Positions 7,424 to 16,288 of a DNA stretch of 64,000 nt are shown here, in pieces. A program made the position numbers and the translations under genes. Within the stretch, counting starts at the first letter, position 1, and each line of letters begins with the position of its first letter. Source of the stretch: WTFY01 sp965220895 (GTDB taxonomy: Bacteria > Pseudomonadota > Gammaproteobacteria > UBA4575); contig OZ244850.1 in assembly GCA_965220895.1 (NCBI GenBank), positions 1,054,001 through 1,118,000 on the forward strand. The letters are read 5' to 3'. The notes under the pieces were generated by a model. It was not told the DNA's origin and did no database searches. It was given only the letters and a program-made list of their open reading frames with translations.

Positions 7424-8422
7424 ATGTCCGAGCCGCAGGCACAGCCTTCCGATATCCGGCATGACTGGCAGCGTGAGGAAGTGCTGGCCCTGTATGCCCT
7501 GCCGTTCAACGACCTGCTGTACCGGGCCCATGGCACCTATCGGGCCTGGCATGACCCCAACAAGGTCCAGATCAGCACCCTGCTGTCGATCAAGACCGGG
7601 GCCTGTTCCGAGGACTGTGCCTACTGCCCGCAAAGCGGTCATTACGACACCGATATCGAGCCCGAACGCCTGCTGTCCCTGGAGGAAGTCGAACAGAATG
7701 CCGCTGCCGCCAAGGCGAGCGGCGCCTCGCGCTTTTGCATGGGGGCCGCATGGCGCAATCCCACCGACAAGCACCTCGACGAGGTCATCGGCATGATCGA
7801 TGCGGTGCGCAAGACGGGGCTTGAGACCTGCATGACGCTGGGCATGCTCACCCGCAGCCAGACACAGCGCCTGGCTGCGGCCGGGCTCGACTACTACAAC
7901 CACAACCTCGACACCTCGCCCGAGTTCTACGGCCATATCATCTCGACCCGCACCTACCAGGATCGGCTCGATACCCTGGAGCACGTTCGCGAGGCCGGCA
8001 TCCACGTCTGTTGCGGCGGCATCATCGGCATGGGCGAGTCCCGCGAGGACCGCACCGGCCTGCTGCTGCAGCTGGCCTGCATGCCCGAGCACCCCGAATC
8101 CGTGCCCATCAACATGCTGGTGCAGATCAAGGGCACCCCCCTGTACGGTATCGATGCGCTCGACCCCTTCGAGTTCGTGCGCACCATCGCCGTGGCGCGC
8201 ATCCTGATGCCGCGGGCCTACGTGCGGCTGTCCGCCGGGCGCGAGGCCATGAACGAGCAGACCCAGGCGCTGTGCTTTTTTGCCGGGGCCAATTCGGTCT
8301 TCTACGGTGACACCCTGCTGACGGCCAAGAATCCGGCCCCGCACAAGGACCAAGTGCTGTTTGCCCGCCTCGGCATCGAGGCCGACCGCCTGCCCGTCCC
8401 GCAAGCTGCTGAAACGGCCTGA
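7424..8422 (+). CDS. bioB: Biotin synthase
   Basis: 332 residues. A radical-SAM enzyme that inserts sulfur into dethiobiotin. The SAM-cluster motif is CSEDCAYCPQSG, and the [2Fe-2S] ligands fall in RFCMGAAW, ETCMTLG and the CCGGIIGMGE region. The C-terminal motif NSVFYGDTLLT is typical. It starts a bioB-bioF pair, with 13 bases between its stop and bioF; the later genes of the pathway (bioH/C/D) do not follow. Confidence 0.97.
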   Translation: MSEPQAQPSDIRHDWQREEVLALYALPFNDLLYRAHGTYRAWHDPNKVQISTLLSIKTGACSEDCAYCPQSGHYDTDIEPERLLSLEEVEQNAAAAKASGASRFCMGAAWRNPTDKHLDEVIGMIDAVRKTGLETCMTLGMLTRSQTQRLAAAGLDYYNHNLDTSPEFYGHIISTRTYQDRLDTLEHVREAGIHVCCGGIIGMGESREDRTGLLLQLACMPEHPESVPINMLVQIKGTPLYGIDALDPFEFVRTIAVARILMPRAYVRLSAGREAMNEQTQALCFFAGANSVFYGDTLLTAKNPAPHKDQVLFARLGIEADRLPVPQAAETA

Positions 8423-8435
8423 CCCACACCCGGGC

Positions 8436-9599
8436 ATGAAGAACCTGACGGCGGCACTCGACGAACTGCAGGAAGACCACCAGTGGCGCAGCCGCAATCT
8501 GCTGAGTTCCGCGCAGCAGATCGAGCCGGTGATCAACGGCCAAAAGGTGCTTTCGTTTTGCAGCAACGATTACCTCGGGCTGGCCTGCGAGCCCCGCATC
8601 ATCGAACGTTATATCGAGGCCGCCAAGACCTTCGGTGTCGGCAGCGGCGCCTCGCACCTCATCACCGGGCACCATGCCTGTCACCACGCCCTGGAAGAGG
8701 AGCTGGCGGAATTCCTAGGCTGCGAGCGGACCCTGCTGTTCTCGACCGGCTACATGGCCAACCTCGGCCTGGTCGGCGCACTGGCCGGGCGCACCACCAC
8801 GGTCTTCGAGGACCGGCTCAACCACGCCTCGCTGATCGATGCCGCGGTGCTGGCCCGCGCACACCTGAAACGCTATGACCACCTGGCCGTCGATGCGCTG
8901 CATCGACAGCTGCGCGCGAATGTCGGGAAAGACGGGCTGATCGCCACCGACGGGGTATTCAGCATGGACGGCACCGTCGCGGACATCGAGGCGCTGCAAA
9001 AGCTGTCCGACAGCTTCAGTGTGCCGCTGGTCGTGGACGATGCGCATGGCATCGGCGTGCTGGGTGAGGAGGGAAAGGGCTGCACGGAAAACTGTCGTCG
9101 CGACGATACCATCCTGGTCGGCACCCTCGGCAAGGCCTTCGGTGTATTCGGTGCGTTCATCGCCGCACGTGGCGACATCATCGAGTGGTGCGTACAGCGG
9201 GCCAGAAGCTATATCTATACCACCGCGCTGCCGCCCTCGGTGGCCGAGGCGGCGCGCACCGCCCTGGCACTGATCCGCGAAGAGCCCGGCCGAAGGGCGC
9301 TGCTGCTGGAACAGGTGGCCTATTTCCGCCAGTGTGCACGCGAGGCCCGCCTGCCGGTCACCTCCTCCAAGACCCCCATCCAGCCCGTGATCCTGGGCGC
9401 ATCCAAGGCGGCCCTTGAAGCCAGCCAGGCGCTGCTTGAGGACGGCATCCTGGTGCAGGCCATCCGCGAACCCACCGTACCCAAGCACCAGGCGCGCCTG
9501 CGCGTGACGCTTTGTGCCACGCACACCCGCGAACACATCGACCGGCTCATCGAATCTTTAGCCGGGCACTGTTCCCGCATCAGCGAAGACAACTCCTGA
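8436..9599 (+). CDS. bioF: 8-amino-7-oxononanoate synthase
   Basis: 387 residues. A PLP enzyme joining pimeloyl-ACP/CoA and alanine in biotin synthesis. Family motifs: FCSNDYLGLA, GSGASHLITGHHACHHALE, VVDDAHGIGVLG, and the PLP lysine in GTLGKAFG. I chose ATG 8436 (MKNLTAALDELQ); an earlier in-frame start would lie inside bioB. The gene is followed on the other strand by vapC after 28 bases. Confidence 0.96.
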   Translation: MKNLTAALDELQEDHQWRSRNLLSSAQQIEPVINGQKVLSFCSNDYLGLACEPRIIERYIEAAKTFGVGSGASHLITGHHACHHALEEELAEFLGCERTLLFSTGYMANLGLVGALAGRTTTVFEDRLNHASLIDAAVLARAHLKRYDHLAVDALHRQLRANVGKDGLIATDGVFSMDGTVADIEALQKLSDSFSVPLVVDDAHGIGVLGEEGKGCTENCRRDDTILVGTLGKAFGVFGAFIAARGDIIEWCVQRARSYIYTTALPPSVAEAARTALALIREEPGRRALLLEQVAYFRQCAREARLPVTSSKTPIQPVILGASKAALEASQALLEDGILVQAIREPTVPKHQARLRVTLCATHTREHIDRLIESLAGHCSRISEDNS

Positions 9600-9627
9600 A
9601 AAACCGGACGCGTGATGAGGGCGGCGT

Positions 9628-10038
9628 TCAGCCGGCGCCCTGTGCCTGTATCCAGTTATCCGTGGCCAGTCCCGCGATGTTGGCAAAACGCTCCGGGGTG
9701 CAGGTGACCAAGGGCAGGCCCAGCGCCAGGGCATGGGCCACCACCCACCGCTCATTGACCCCGATGGCGCTCGCCGAGCATTCCGTGCCTGCGCAAAGGT
9801 CGGCATAGGTTGTTGCGACCTGCTCATCGAGGGCCAGCACCGAAACGGCACCCAGGAAGTCCTGCACGGCCGCTTGGTTTCGCTCGCGCCGGGAATCCAT
9901 CGAGTGCGCCACGCCGGCATACAGTTCGCCTGCCACCACGCTCGAGATACGGCAATCCTGGATCGGTGCGCGCGGGACGACCTGCGGTGAGCGCACCAGC
10001 AGGTGCACGCAGTGCGTGACATCCAGCATGCAGGGCAT
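9628..10038 (-). CDS. vapC: VapC-type PIN-domain ribonuclease, active site atypical
   Basis: 136 residues with the PIN-domain layout: N-terminal MLDVTHCV (family MLDTNxC), SSVVAGELYAGV carrying the conserved Glu, and VNERWVVAHALALGLPLVT near the C-terminus. Asp6 and the AGEL Glu are kept. However, the usual TN after the first Asp is VT, the third acidic residue is Glu instead of Asp (NERW), and the late TNN/TND is TCT. VapC toxins cleave tRNA or rRNA; this copy may be weakened. Its ATG overlaps the vapB stop as TGATG. Confidence 0.8.
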   Translation of the reverse strand: MPCMLDVTHCVHLLVRSPQVVPRAPIQDCRISSVVAGELYAGVAHSMDSRRERNQAAVQDFLGAVSVLALDEQVATTYADLCAGTECSASAIGVNERWVVAHALALGLPLVTCTPERFANIAGLATDNWIQAQGAG

Positions 10039-10295
10039 CAGCCGGACTCTGGTGGGGGGTCCGGCGGGGCGTTACGGTCATGGAGTTCCAGTACGTCCGG
10101 ACCGAGACTCCCGTAGGGGCGGGTTGAGTCGGCCCAGTAGGCCTCCCAGTCACCAAAGCGCGGACTCAGGACCAGGTGGTGCCCCAGCCGGCGCACGGAC
10201 ACCTCGCTGCAGCCCTCGGGGAAGCGGAATTTCTTCGGCAGGCGCACGGCCTGCGAGGGACCGGACATGAAAACCTTGGCCGTATCCTGTTTCAT
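10038..10295 (-). CDS. vapB: VapB-type antitoxin
   Basis: 85 residues. The N-terminal swapped-hairpin (AbrB/MazE-like) DNA-binding domain is marked by KVFMSGPSQAVRLPKKFRF, and the acidic, proline-rich tail is the likely toxin-binding segment. The ATG at 10295 is favoured over an in-frame GTG at 10301 because GGTGAG lies 5 bases before it. It is co-transcribed with vapC. VapB-VapC complexes normally repress their own promoter, here probably in the AT-rich repeat just upstream. Confidence 0.85.
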   Translation of the reverse strand: MKQDTAKVFMSGPSQAVRLPKKFRFPEGCSEVSVRRLGHHLVLSPRFGDWEAYWADSTRPYGSLGPDVLELHDRNAPPDPPPESG

Positions 10296-10344
10296 GGGCA
10301 CTCACCGGTGGATCCATGGGCAGACATGCCCCAGTCTACCATAG

Positions 10345-10370
10345 ATATATATTTATTATATATATTTATT
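10345..10370. repeat. Two tandem 13-base AT repeats upstream of vapBC
   Basis: ATATATATTTATT occurs twice in direct tandem (10345-10357 and 10358-10370) inside otherwise GC-rich DNA. Read leftward it supplies TATAAT-like -10 sequences for vapBC about 50 bases before vapB, and the repeated units could be antitoxin-binding sites. The rest of 10296-10470 has no gene. Confidence 0.7.
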
Positions 10371-10470
10371 GTTTCAGACCAGAGTGCCGCCTGGCGGGTT
10401 CCCGTTTGGGAGCCCGCCGCAGGGTGGATTCACCGGATCGGTGTTGGGCGCGGGTGGACTGGGTGCGGCC

Positions 10471-12756
10471 TCAGGAGGCCTTGCGGTCGGCGAACATCAG
10501 CAGGGCTGGCAACAGCAGGAAGTCTGTGGCCAGCGCGAAACCGACCGTGATGGCGACCATCAGCCCGAGTACCCAGCTCAGCTGGAATCCCGAGGCCGTG
10601 AACACCAGGAAACCGGCCGCCAGCACCACGGTGGTCACCCACAGCGCCTGGCCGGTAGTGTGAAAGGCGTAGCGGACCGACTCGGGAGCCGCCTGGCCCT
10701 CGTGCCGGGCCTTCAGGTACTTGCTGAGGAAATGGATGGTGTCATCGACCACGATGCCGAAGGAGATGGCGATGACGACCGAGGAGACCAGCCCGATCTG
10801 CCCCACCAGGTGGCCCCACAGGCCGAAGCTCATCAGCGCCGGAATGAAATTCGGCAACAGGCTGATCAGGCCGATGCGGACGCTGCGGAACACGACGATG
10901 AGCAGCACGGAGATGAAAACCATGGCGCCGATGATGCCGACCAGCATGCTGCTGACATTGCGGTCCGACATGTGGGCGAAGATCATGCTGATGCCCGAAG
11001 CCTCACCGGCCAGTCCCGGCGATTCTGCCTCCAGCCAGGCCTGGGCCCGTGTATCCAGTTCGCGCAGGTCCCGGGAGGACGCGTTCTCGATGGTCACGGA
11101 CATGCGGGTCGCGGACTTGGCGACATCGATGCGGTCGTTGAGGTCGCTGCCGAACGGGATCGAGAGTTCGTAGAGCAACAGGTACTGGGCCGCCAGGGCC
11201 GCGTCCTCGGGCAGGCGGGCAAAGGCCGGGTCGTCGCCATGCATGTTCTTGTTGAGGCGCTTCATGATGTCCGAAAAGGCCTGCACGTGGGTGACCCCGG
11301 GCTGTGTCCGGTACCACTCGGCAAAGGCCTCGACCTTGTGCAGGTAAGCCGGGTCGGTGATGCCGCCCTCGCGCCCCGATTGCAGCGAATACTCCAGCTT
11401 GTCCAGCCCGGTCAGGTTCGCGGTTATGAAATCGGCATCGCGCCGGAACTCGTAGCGCTGGTCGAAAAACTCCGTCAGGTTGTCGCCGAGCTCGATCCGC
11501 GGCACCCCCGTGATCAGGACCGCCGCCGCCAGCGCCACGCCCCAGAACAGCGCCTTGTGGCGCGTGACCACGAAGTCGGCGAAGCCCTCGAGAAGTGCGC
11601 CGGAGCGCACCTGTGTACGCGCACCGCGCAACGGCAGCACGGCCAGCAGCGCCGGCAGGAACGTCATGGAGTAGACAAAGGCGCACAGCACGCCGAAGGC
11701 CACCCAGTTGCCGAGCACGTGGAAGGGGGGCGAATCGGAAGTGTTCAGGGTCAGAAAGCCGATGGCCGTGGTCAGCGAGGTCAGGAACACCGGGTAGGCA
11801 TTGATGCGCATCGACTCGAGGATGGCCGCCTGCTTGTCCAGGCCGCGCTGCAGGCCCTGCAGCACGCTGGTGATGATGTGGATCGAGTCCGCGATCGCGA
11901 TCACCATCACGATCACCGGGATGCCCGAATTGGTCGGGCTGATCAGCACCCCACTCCAGCCGGCCGTACCCATGGTGCTGTTGACGGCGAACATGACGAT
12001 CGCGACGACCGCCAGCGTGCCCGCCACCGAGCGAAGCAGGACCACCGCGAAGCCCACGATGACCACGAACACGATCGGCAGCAGGGTCTCGAGGTCGTCC
12101 TGGGTGGCCTGGGAGAACGCCCGGTTCTGCACCACGAAACCGGTGGTGTAGTAGCCGAGACCGGGGTGGCTGGTGCGCGCCTGCCCGAGGATCCCCTGCA
12201 AGGCGTCCGTGATTTCGATGACCTGCTGGTCCGGATTGTCCGCCAGCACAAAATCGACCACCACCGCGGCCACCCTTCCATCCCGGGACACCAGGCGCCC
12301 GGCGATATCGGCATCGCCGAGTGCGATGGCCTCGACGCGCTCGAAGGCCGCGGCCTCCATGGACAACGCATCCTCCACGAGCGGGGCGACGACCAGGTCG
12401 TCGCCTTCTGCCTCACTGTGGCTGTAGTTGGTCAAGGACGTGACCCGGCTCGAGTACGGCAGTTGCCAGACCGCCTCGGTCAGGGTCTCGACCGCGTCCA
12501 GGGCTGCTTGCGTAAACACCGAGCCCTCCTGCACGGCCACGGCAATCAGCAGGTTGTAGGACTCCGTGTAGGTGGCCTCCAGCGCATCGAAGGCCATGAG
12601 CTGGGGGTTGTCATCGCTGAACAGGATGCGGTAATCGTTGGAGACCGTGAGACGGGGCGCCCCGGCCGTCATGGCCAGCATGGCCAGGGTGGCCAAGCCC
12701 ACCACCCACCAGCGATGGTGCAGCAGGGTGGACGTGTACCGGTCCAGCCTACCCAC
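10471..12756 (-). CDS. RND-superfamily (MMPL-type) exporter
   Basis: 761 residues. An N-terminal helix (about 15-33) precedes a periplasmic domain with the family motif VSNDYRILFSDDNPQL. A five-helix block follows (about 215-375), then a second helix, periplasmic domain and five-helix block, the internally duplicated RND plan. Such proteins export lipids, hopanoids or sterols using the proton gradient. The start is GTG at 12756, 5 bases after the stop of the MpaB-type oxygenase gene, so the pair is one transcript. Substrate unknown; the partner suggests a hydrophobic oxidised compound. Confidence 0.88.
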   Translation of the reverse strand: MGRLDRYTSTLLHHRWWVVGLATLAMLAMTAGAPRLTVSNDYRILFSDDNPQLMAFDALEATYTESYNLLIAVAVQEGSVFTQAALDAVETLTEAVWQLPYSSRVTSLTNYSHSEAEGDDLVVAPLVEDALSMEAAAFERVEAIALGDADIAGRLVSRDGRVAAVVVDFVLADNPDQQVIEITDALQGILGQARTSHPGLGYYTTGFVVQNRAFSQATQDDLETLLPIVFVVIVGFAVVLLRSVAGTLAVVAIVMFAVNSTMGTAGWSGVLISPTNSGIPVIVMVIAIADSIHIITSVLQGLQRGLDKQAAILESMRINAYPVFLTSLTTAIGFLTLNTSDSPPFHVLGNWVAFGVLCAFVYSMTFLPALLAVLPLRGARTQVRSGALLEGFADFVVTRHKALFWGVALAAAVLITGVPRIELGDNLTEFFDQRYEFRRDADFITANLTGLDKLEYSLQSGREGGITDPAYLHKVEAFAEWYRTQPGVTHVQAFSDIMKRLNKNMHGDDPAFARLPEDAALAAQYLLLYELSIPFGSDLNDRIDVAKSATRMSVTIENASSRDLRELDTRAQAWLEAESPGLAGEASGISMIFAHMSDRNVSSMLVGIIGAMVFISVLLIVVFRSVRIGLISLLPNFIPALMSFGLWGHLVGQIGLVSSVVIAISFGIVVDDTIHFLSKYLKARHEGQAAPESVRYAFHTTGQALWVTTVVLAAGFLVFTASGFQLSWVLGLMVAITVGFALATDFLLLPALLMFADRKAS

Positions 12757-12761
12757 CGGGC

Positions 12762-13931
12762 CTACCAGTCACCGGATTTGGAGGAGTAGACGTGGTCCGG
12801 CAGCTTGTAGCTGATGCCCACCTCATCGTACTGTGAAACGTCGAGGACCTGGGCAAAGTTTTCCGCCTTGATCGCTTTCTTGTCGCGGCGCATGCGGTCG
12901 ATGGCCTGCAAAAACCTCCACTTGTACAGCGAGGTCACCTTTCCCTTTTTCGGAAAACGCAGCAAGTCGGCCATCTCGTGCCCGAGCAGGGAGCGGGAGA
13001 TCCCGTAAGCCAGACTCTTGACCGCCCGGGCTTCGCGGGGGGACTCAATGTTCGCCACTACCGGGATGGCATTGATCAGCGAGTTCGCCATGATCACGGA
13101 ATCCAGCCCCGGCGGGGGCTCGCACTTCAGGCCGGTGGCGAGCAGGGTCGCTGCTTCCTCCCGGCTGGCGAAGAGGATCGATTCCGGCACCCCCATCAGG
13201 TGGCCCGTGTAGCGCCACAGGCGCATCACGCTCTCTTCCTGCTCGGGGGTGTACTGGGCGCCGATCAGGGTGGAGTGCTCCAGCAGGCGCAGCGAAAACA
13301 CGACGCTTGCCAGCCCCAGGTGGGCGGCACTCACCGGCACTCCCCAGGACTCCTCATGCCAGTCCTCGCAGTGCGCCATCAGCCGCCTTACCTGAGTATG
13401 GACAAAACGCACCCTCATGGTGGTTTTCCAGCCTTCCCCGTGACGCTCCAGCCCGCCGGGGAAAAAGATTTCCATCAGGTGGCGGTTGTTCTGGCGCAGG
13501 CGCCGGTCACCGGGGCCTCGCGTCACCCGCCCGGTGATGTTGAAGGACTTGGCGATCAGCGTGGTGAAGCCCTCGATCAGCGTCCCGCAGACAAAGGCCA
13601 CCAGCATGTTGTTCACTTCCGTGTAGAAGATTCGCGCGGCCGGCTCAAAATCCTTGAAGTCACACCACGGGGGGGGGGTGCTGACCTGGTCGAAAAACTC
13701 GCGCAGTGCCTGGGGCGCCTTGCGCATTTCCTCCTCGTCGTTTTCGATGCCTACACCCACCCAGCGGTGCAGGTCTGCAGGCGGCAGGTCGGCGAGCTCG
13801 GCCATCACGGGATCCAGCAGGGGGTCGCCGATCATGGTGTGACGAAGATAGTTGTCGGCGGTGACCGCGTCGTGTTCGCGAGCCTCCTGGTAGCCCTTGG
13901 CGTATGCGCGTGGAACGGTGATTGCGTTCAT
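12762..13931 (-). CDS. MpaB-type oxygenase (DUF2236, latex-clearing-protein-like)
   Basis: 389 residues with the helical DUF2236/MpaB pattern: an N-terminal HTMIGDPLLD segment, a central TGRVTRGPGDRRLRQNNRHL region, RFVHTQVRRLM with the conserved His that ligates haem in this family, and GVPVSAAHLGLASVVFSLRLLE. Family members (latex-clearing protein, MpaB) are haem-b oxygenases that act on isoprenoid or fatty substrates. It is the first gene of a two-gene unit with the RND exporter. Substrate unknown. Confidence 0.8.
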   Translation of the reverse strand: MNAITVPRAYAKGYQEAREHDAVTADNYLRHTMIGDPLLDPVMAELADLPPADLHRWVGVGIENDEEEMRKAPQALREFFDQVSTPPPWCDFKDFEPAARIFYTEVNNMLVAFVCGTLIEGFTTLIAKSFNITGRVTRGPGDRRLRQNNRHLMEIFFPGGLERHGEGWKTTMRVRFVHTQVRRLMAHCEDWHEESWGVPVSAAHLGLASVVFSLRLLEHSTLIGAQYTPEQEESVMRLWRYTGHLMGVPESILFASREEAATLLATGLKCEPPPGLDSVIMANSLINAIPVVANIESPREARAVKSLAYGISRSLLGHEMADLLRFPKKGKVTSLYKWRFLQAIDRMRRDKKAIKAENFAQVLDVSQYDEVGISYKLPDHVYSSKSGDW

Positions 13932-14112
13932 TTATTCTTCATCCCCGGTACAGGCGCCAAGACTGCGACCTGCGGGTATCCCCGCCCAAGTCTGCGCCGA
14001 ATGTTCCCAAGCCCCGACCTGCACGCTGGTTCGCAGGCCCTCGGACCCCTTGAATGATACTATCGAACCCGCACAAAATACCACGGCGAGCGACAGGTGC
14101 CAGGAGTACCGT

Positions 14113-14508
14113 ATGGATTTGATACGTGATGTGCTGATGCTGTCCCCCGTGATTGTCGTCTGGTCCGGGTGGATGTTCGGCCTGTCCGTCATCACCCCGA
14201 TCGTGCTGCTCCTGTTTCCAGGTGAGTGGCGTGACCGCATCGTGGTGGCTGCGGCCTGCGCGGCCGTGATCGTGCTGATGCCGCTCTGGCATGCACAGGT
14301 AGGCTATGTTCGCCTCGTCGCCCTGCCGCACATCGTGATCTGGACCCCGCTGGCCATCTATCTCTACCGGCGGCGCAAGCACTTTGCGGCCCACTGGCCG
14401 GTACGCTGGACGGTGGCGGCCCTGATGCTGACCATCGTGGTCTCGCTGGGTTTCGACTACGTGGACGTCCTGCGCTACCTCCTGGGCGAGCGGGCACCCC
14501 TGGTGTGA
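14113..14508 (+). CDS. Small inner-membrane protein, four helices
   Basis: 131 residues beginning MDLIRDVLMLSPVIVV. Four hydrophobic segments (about 8-35, 43-62, 70-86, 102-120) are separated by short basic loops (YLYRRRKHF). I do not recognise a family. The ATG at 14113 has CAGGAG 6 bases upstream, and the frame before it is not coding-like. It stands alone between the divergent MpaB gene and coaBC. Confidence 0.7.
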   Translation: MDLIRDVLMLSPVIVVWSGWMFGLSVITPIVLLLFPGEWRDRIVVAAACAAVIVLMPLWHAQVGYVRLVALPHIVIWTPLAIYLYRRRKHFAAHWPVRWTVAALMLTIVVSLGFDYVDVLRYLLGERAPLV

Positions 14509-14596
14509 CCGCGAAAGCCGCGCGCGACGTGGGTTCCGGGGATTACACGCCGGGGCCGACCATCCACTCCTGGGCCTGATCTGGTAGACTCGGACC

Positions 14597-15853
14597 ATGT
14601 CCCTAGCCAACAAGAACATTCTGCTGGGCGTGACCGGAGGGATCGCGGCCTATAAAAGTGCCGAACTGGTGCGTGAACTGGTGCAGACGGGCGCGCAGGT
14701 GCGGGTCGTCATGACCGAAAAGGCCAAGGCCTTCGTCACCCCGCTCACCTTCCAGGCCCTGTCGGGCGCACCGGTGGCCAGCGACGAGTTCAATGCGCCG
14801 CAGGCCGAGCACGGCATGGACCACATCACCCTGGCCCGCTGGGCCGACGCGGTGCTGGTTGCCCCGGCCAGCGCCAACACGATCGCCAAGCTCACCCACG
14901 GCAGTGCCGACGACCTGCTGGGCACGCTGTGCCTGGTCACCCGTGCACCGATTGCCCTGGCCCCGGCCATGAACCAGGCCATGTGGTCCCACCCGGCCAC
15001 CCGCCGCAACTGCGAGGCCCTGAAAAAACGCGGCATCCTGCTGTTTGGCCCGGCCTCGGGCAAGCAGGCCTGCGGGGACGTCGGCGAAGGACGCATGTTC
15101 GAGGCGCACCAGCTGTTGCTGTCGCTCGACCACCTGTTCCACACCGGCGAACTCGACGGGCTCCATGTGCTGATCACGGCCGGCCCCACACGGGAGCCGA
15201 TCGACCCGGTGCGCTACATCAGCAACCGCAGTTCCGGGCGCATGGGCTACGCGCTGGCCGAGGCCGCCCGCGATGCCGGGGCCAGCGTCGAGCTGGTATC
15301 CGGGCCGGTGGACCTGTGCGCAGGCGAGGGAATCCACTGTGTGCCGGTGAACACGGCCGAGGAAATGCTGCAGGCCGTGCGCCGGCATGTGGACCATCAG
15401 CAGATTTTCATCAGCTGTGCGGCAGTGGCCGATTACCGGCCCGTGGACAGGCAGCCGGACAAGATCAAGAAACTGCATGCCGACCTGTCGCTTGAGCTGA
15501 CGCGCAACCCGGATATCGTATCGGAGGTGGCGCGGCTGCCTCGACGCCCGTTCGTGGTCGGCTTTGCTGCGGAAACCCGCGAACCCGAGAAACATGCGCT
15601 GCAAAAACTCGAGCGCAAACAACTGGACATGATCGCCTGCAACAACGTGGCCGACCCGCAGTGCGGGTTTGACAGCGAGGAGAATGCACTTGAGGTGTAC
15701 TGGCCGGGCGGGCATCATTCGCTCGAACAAGACCGCAAGCCCAAGATCGCGCGCGGGCTGATCCGCCTGATCGCAGAACGTTATGCCAGCACACACAAGC
15801 CGGGCAATGTCACAGTCCTCAAAAAAGTCAAAGACCGAAATCAGAATTCTTGA
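14597..15853 (+). CDS. coaBC: Phosphopantothenoylcysteine decarboxylase/synthetase
   Basis: 418-residue bifunctional CoA enzyme. The N-terminal CoaC half (about 1-190) is an FMN decarboxylase with GVTGGIAAYKS and the PxMNxxMW motif (APAMNQAMWSHP). The C-terminal CoaB synthetase half starts near 185 with ITAGPTREPIDPVRYISN and has SSGRMGYALAEAA and VGFAAET. It heads the coaBC-dut-algC-argB run; dut starts inside its last 47 bases. Confidence 0.97.
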   Translation: MSLANKNILLGVTGGIAAYKSAELVRELVQTGAQVRVVMTEKAKAFVTPLTFQALSGAPVASDEFNAPQAEHGMDHITLARWADAVLVAPASANTIAKLTHGSADDLLGTLCLVTRAPIALAPAMNQAMWSHPATRRNCEALKKRGILLFGPASGKQACGDVGEGRMFEAHQLLLSLDHLFHTGELDGLHVLITAGPTREPIDPVRYISNRSSGRMGYALAEAARDAGASVELVSGPVDLCAGEGIHCVPVNTAEEMLQAVRRHVDHQQIFISCAAVADYRPVDRQPDKIKKLHADLSLELTRNPDIVSEVARLPRRPFVVGFAAETREPEKHALQKLERKQLDMIACNNVADPQCGFDSEENALEVYWPGGHHSLEQDRKPKIARGLIRLIAERYASTHKPGNVTVLKKVKDRNQNS

Positions 15854-16280
15854 TGAGCGCATCGGCCGGGAAATTCCCCTGCCGAGCTATGCCACGCCCG
15901 GCTCTGCGGGCATGGACCTGCGCGCCTGTCTGCAGGAATCCCTGAGCATCGCGCCCGGGGAGTCGGTGCTGATCCCGACCGGAATCTCCATTTATATCCG
16001 CGACCCGGGACTCGCCGCCACCATCCTGCCGCGCTCCGGCCTGGGCCACAAGCACGGCATTGTGCTGGGCAACCTCGTCGGCCTGATCGATTCCGACTAC
16101 CAGGGCCCCCTGATGGTATCGCTGTGGAACCGCGGCACGAGCCCGTTCAAAGTCAATGTCGGTGACCGCATCGCACAACTGGTGGTCGTGCCGGTGGTGC
16201 AGACCGAGTTCGAGATCGTGGAGCAATTCGGTGCCACGGACCGGGGCGCCGGCGGCTTCGGCCATTCCGGGATCGCCTGA
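15807..16280 (+). CDS. dut: dUTP diphosphatase
   Basis: 157 residues with the five trimeric dUTPase motifs in order: PGSAGMDLRA, PRSGLGHKHGIVLGN, GLIDSDYQGPLMVSLWN, FKVNVGDRIAQLVVVP and DRGAGGFGHSG. It removes dUTP and supplies dUMP for dTMP synthesis. The ATG at 15807 (MSQSSKKSKTEI) lies within the 3' end of coaBC in another frame, so the two are probably translationally coupled. Confidence 0.97.
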   Translation: MSQSSKKSKTEIRILDERIGREIPLPSYATPGSAGMDLRACLQESLSIAPGESVLIPTGISIYIRDPGLAATILPRSGLGHKHGIVLGNLVGLIDSDYQGPLMVSLWNRGTSPFKVNVGDRIAQLVVVPVVQTEFEIVEQFGATDRGAGGFGHSGIA

Positions 16281-16288
16281 GCCGCCCC

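Noticed and set aside
10369..12789. 806-residue plus-strand open frame
   Set aside because: It is the antisense of the RND exporter; its Gln/His/Arg/Gly-rich composition is typical of GC-rich shadow frames.
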